Source: JANQOH01 sp965242575 (GTDB lineage Bacteria; Pseudomonadota; Alphaproteobacteria; UBA7887). From it: a stretch of 64,000 nucleotides of DNA. Location: positions 3,328,458 through 3,392,457 of the forward strand of contig OZ251461.1 of the NCBI GenBank assembly GCA_965242575.1, read 5' to 3'. Position 1 is the first letter of the stretch; each line of letters opens with the position of its first letter. This document shows, in pieces, positions 63,378-64,000 of this stretch. A model generated the notes under the pieces. It was not told the origin of the DNA and did not search any database. It saw only the letters and a program-made list of their open reading frames with translations. The translations under genes were made by a program, and so were the position numbers.

Positions 63378-64000
63378 ATGCGAAAAGCGTGGCGACGAGT
63401 ATTCGGTTGGCTAATCGCTCGGCCGAGTTATGTCTGGGGCGTGGCGGCGTTTCTGGCGCTTGTCGTCGTAGCGCCGGATTCGGATGGCTCGATTCTGCAT
63501 GTTACCGCGCCGCCCTTGTTCTTGGTTACGATCCTTGAACTGGCGCGGAATCGGCGTTTGCATGCGGCGGCGTTTCTGCGTAATCACATGGCGGAATTTC
63601 TGGTGAACGATGAATTGCAATCCGCGTTTTACGAATTGATATACAATTACTCAGACGAAGAATGGGCTATGGCTGACTCTGTATTTAAGGAGGAGGCAGG
63701 AAAATACGCGGAACAGACTAATATCCCGCCGGATATTTGTAGTCGCGTGTGGGAAAAACTCAACCCGGAGGAAAAATGGAGTGTTATCGGAAAAAGAAAG
63801 TACCACCCTAAGTCCTTCCAGGGATCGGAGGAAGAGAGACGGCTGGACAGAGTGTTGCACCACTTTGGTCTGATCGCCCATTACTGGTCGCATGGAGCCA
63901 TAGACATCGAGGACATAAGCGGTGTTGCCGGTTATCATTTTGGTGTCATTGGAACGCGCGAGGTAACGCTCTATTATATAAATTTGGGCATCACAAAGTG
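63378..64000 (+). CDS. Unknown membrane-anchored protein, runs off right edge
   Basis: At least 207 codons, open at the edge. Two hydrophobic stretches lie near the N-terminus (YVWGVAAFLALVVVA and LHVTAPPLFLVTILEL). A soluble part follows: FLVNDELQSAFYELIYNYSD, then LDRVLHHFGLIAHYWSHGAI and DIEDISGVAGYHF. The arrangement recalls DUF4760-type proteins (membrane anchor plus helical domain), but I do not recognise it firmly. It is markedly A/T-rich against the core genes, so probably acquired. A GGGGAG site precedes the ATG. Confidence 0.7.
   Translation, partial: MRKAWRRVFGWLIARPSYVWGVAAFLALVVVAPDSDGSILHVTAPPLFLVTILELARNRRLHAAAFLRNHMAEFLVNDELQSAFYELIYNYSDEEWAMADSVFKEEAGKYAEQTNIPPDICSRVWEKLNPEEKWSVIGKRKYHPKSFQGSEEERRLDRVLHHFGLIAHYWSHGAIDIEDISGVAGYHFGVIGTREVTLYYINLGITK

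Overview
The window is 64 kb of very GC-rich bacterial chromosome, most likely from an alphaproteobacterium (Rhodospirillales-like). Gene order supports this: ppsR-maf-aroE-coaE-dnaQ, J-domain/cobS/cobT/phytase-like esterase, leuS-lptE-holA after a DUF3576 lipoprotein, rpsT upstream of dnaA, and etfB-etfA-hbd. Genes are packed tightly. At least ten junctions are 4-base GTGA overlaps and six are ATGA overlaps, so GTG starts are common. No rRNA, tRNA, CRISPR array or complete prophage was seen.

Layout. 0-9 kb: a glycosyltransferase fragment, GTP-type PEP carboxykinase, an unknown A/T-richer membrane protein, RNase D, an FAH-family enzyme, and gatC-gatA-gatB. 9-10 kb: a gene-free stretch with a tandem repeat of about 120 bases. 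10-20.5 kb: a single-chain type ISP-like restriction-modification enzyme, then dnaA-dnaN-recF-gyrB and rpsT on the minus strand. 20.5-24 kb: propionyl-CoA carboxylase. 24-26 kb: an orphan DUF433 antitoxin and a DNA methyltransferase fused to an HNH nuclease domain. 26-31 kb: a PEP-mutase/isocitrate-lyase superfamily enzyme, a non-canonical crotonase and a complete TRAP transporter. 31-33 kb: two cobalamin genes with a VapBC-type toxin-antitoxin pair coupled to one of them. 33-37 kb: ETF, 3-hydroxyacyl-CoA dehydrogenase and a MATE exporter. 37-42 kb: DUF3576 lipoprotein, leuS, lptE, holA.

42-45 kb is a second accessory patch: a two-gene unknown module with an ImmA/IrrE-like C-terminus, and a cupin coupled to a DpnA-like methyltransferase. 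45-53 kb returns to core genes (bolA, a CorC-type transporter, aroB-aroK, J-domain protein, cobalt chelatase cobS-cobT, phytase-like esterase). 53.5-54.5 kb is an A/T-richer islet with a small basic protein and a TIR/deoxyribosyltransferase-fold protein, a possible defence gene. 54.5-58.2 kb is the conserved dnaQ-coaE-aroE-maf-ppsR block. In other alphaproteobacteria this block borders the replication origin and hemE; here it borders a solitary HsdS subunit.

The most unusual content is at 59.96-60.57 kb: two adjacent genes for ribosomal natural-product precursors. Each has a leader ending in Gly-Gly. The larger leader is of the nitrile-hydratase-like (NHLP) type. Both cores contain WGPDGRFLGYT, and the copies differ only at synonymous positions. 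A strong promoter precedes the pair, and no maturation or export gene is visible in the window. rph, rdgB, hemW and an A/T-rich membrane protein close the window.

A second hidden layer is a dispersed hairpin element (27710-27790, 52401-52455, with weaker relatives at 9588-9613 and 42164-42213). One copy lies inside the 5' end of the phytase-like gene and encodes its twin-arginine signal motif.
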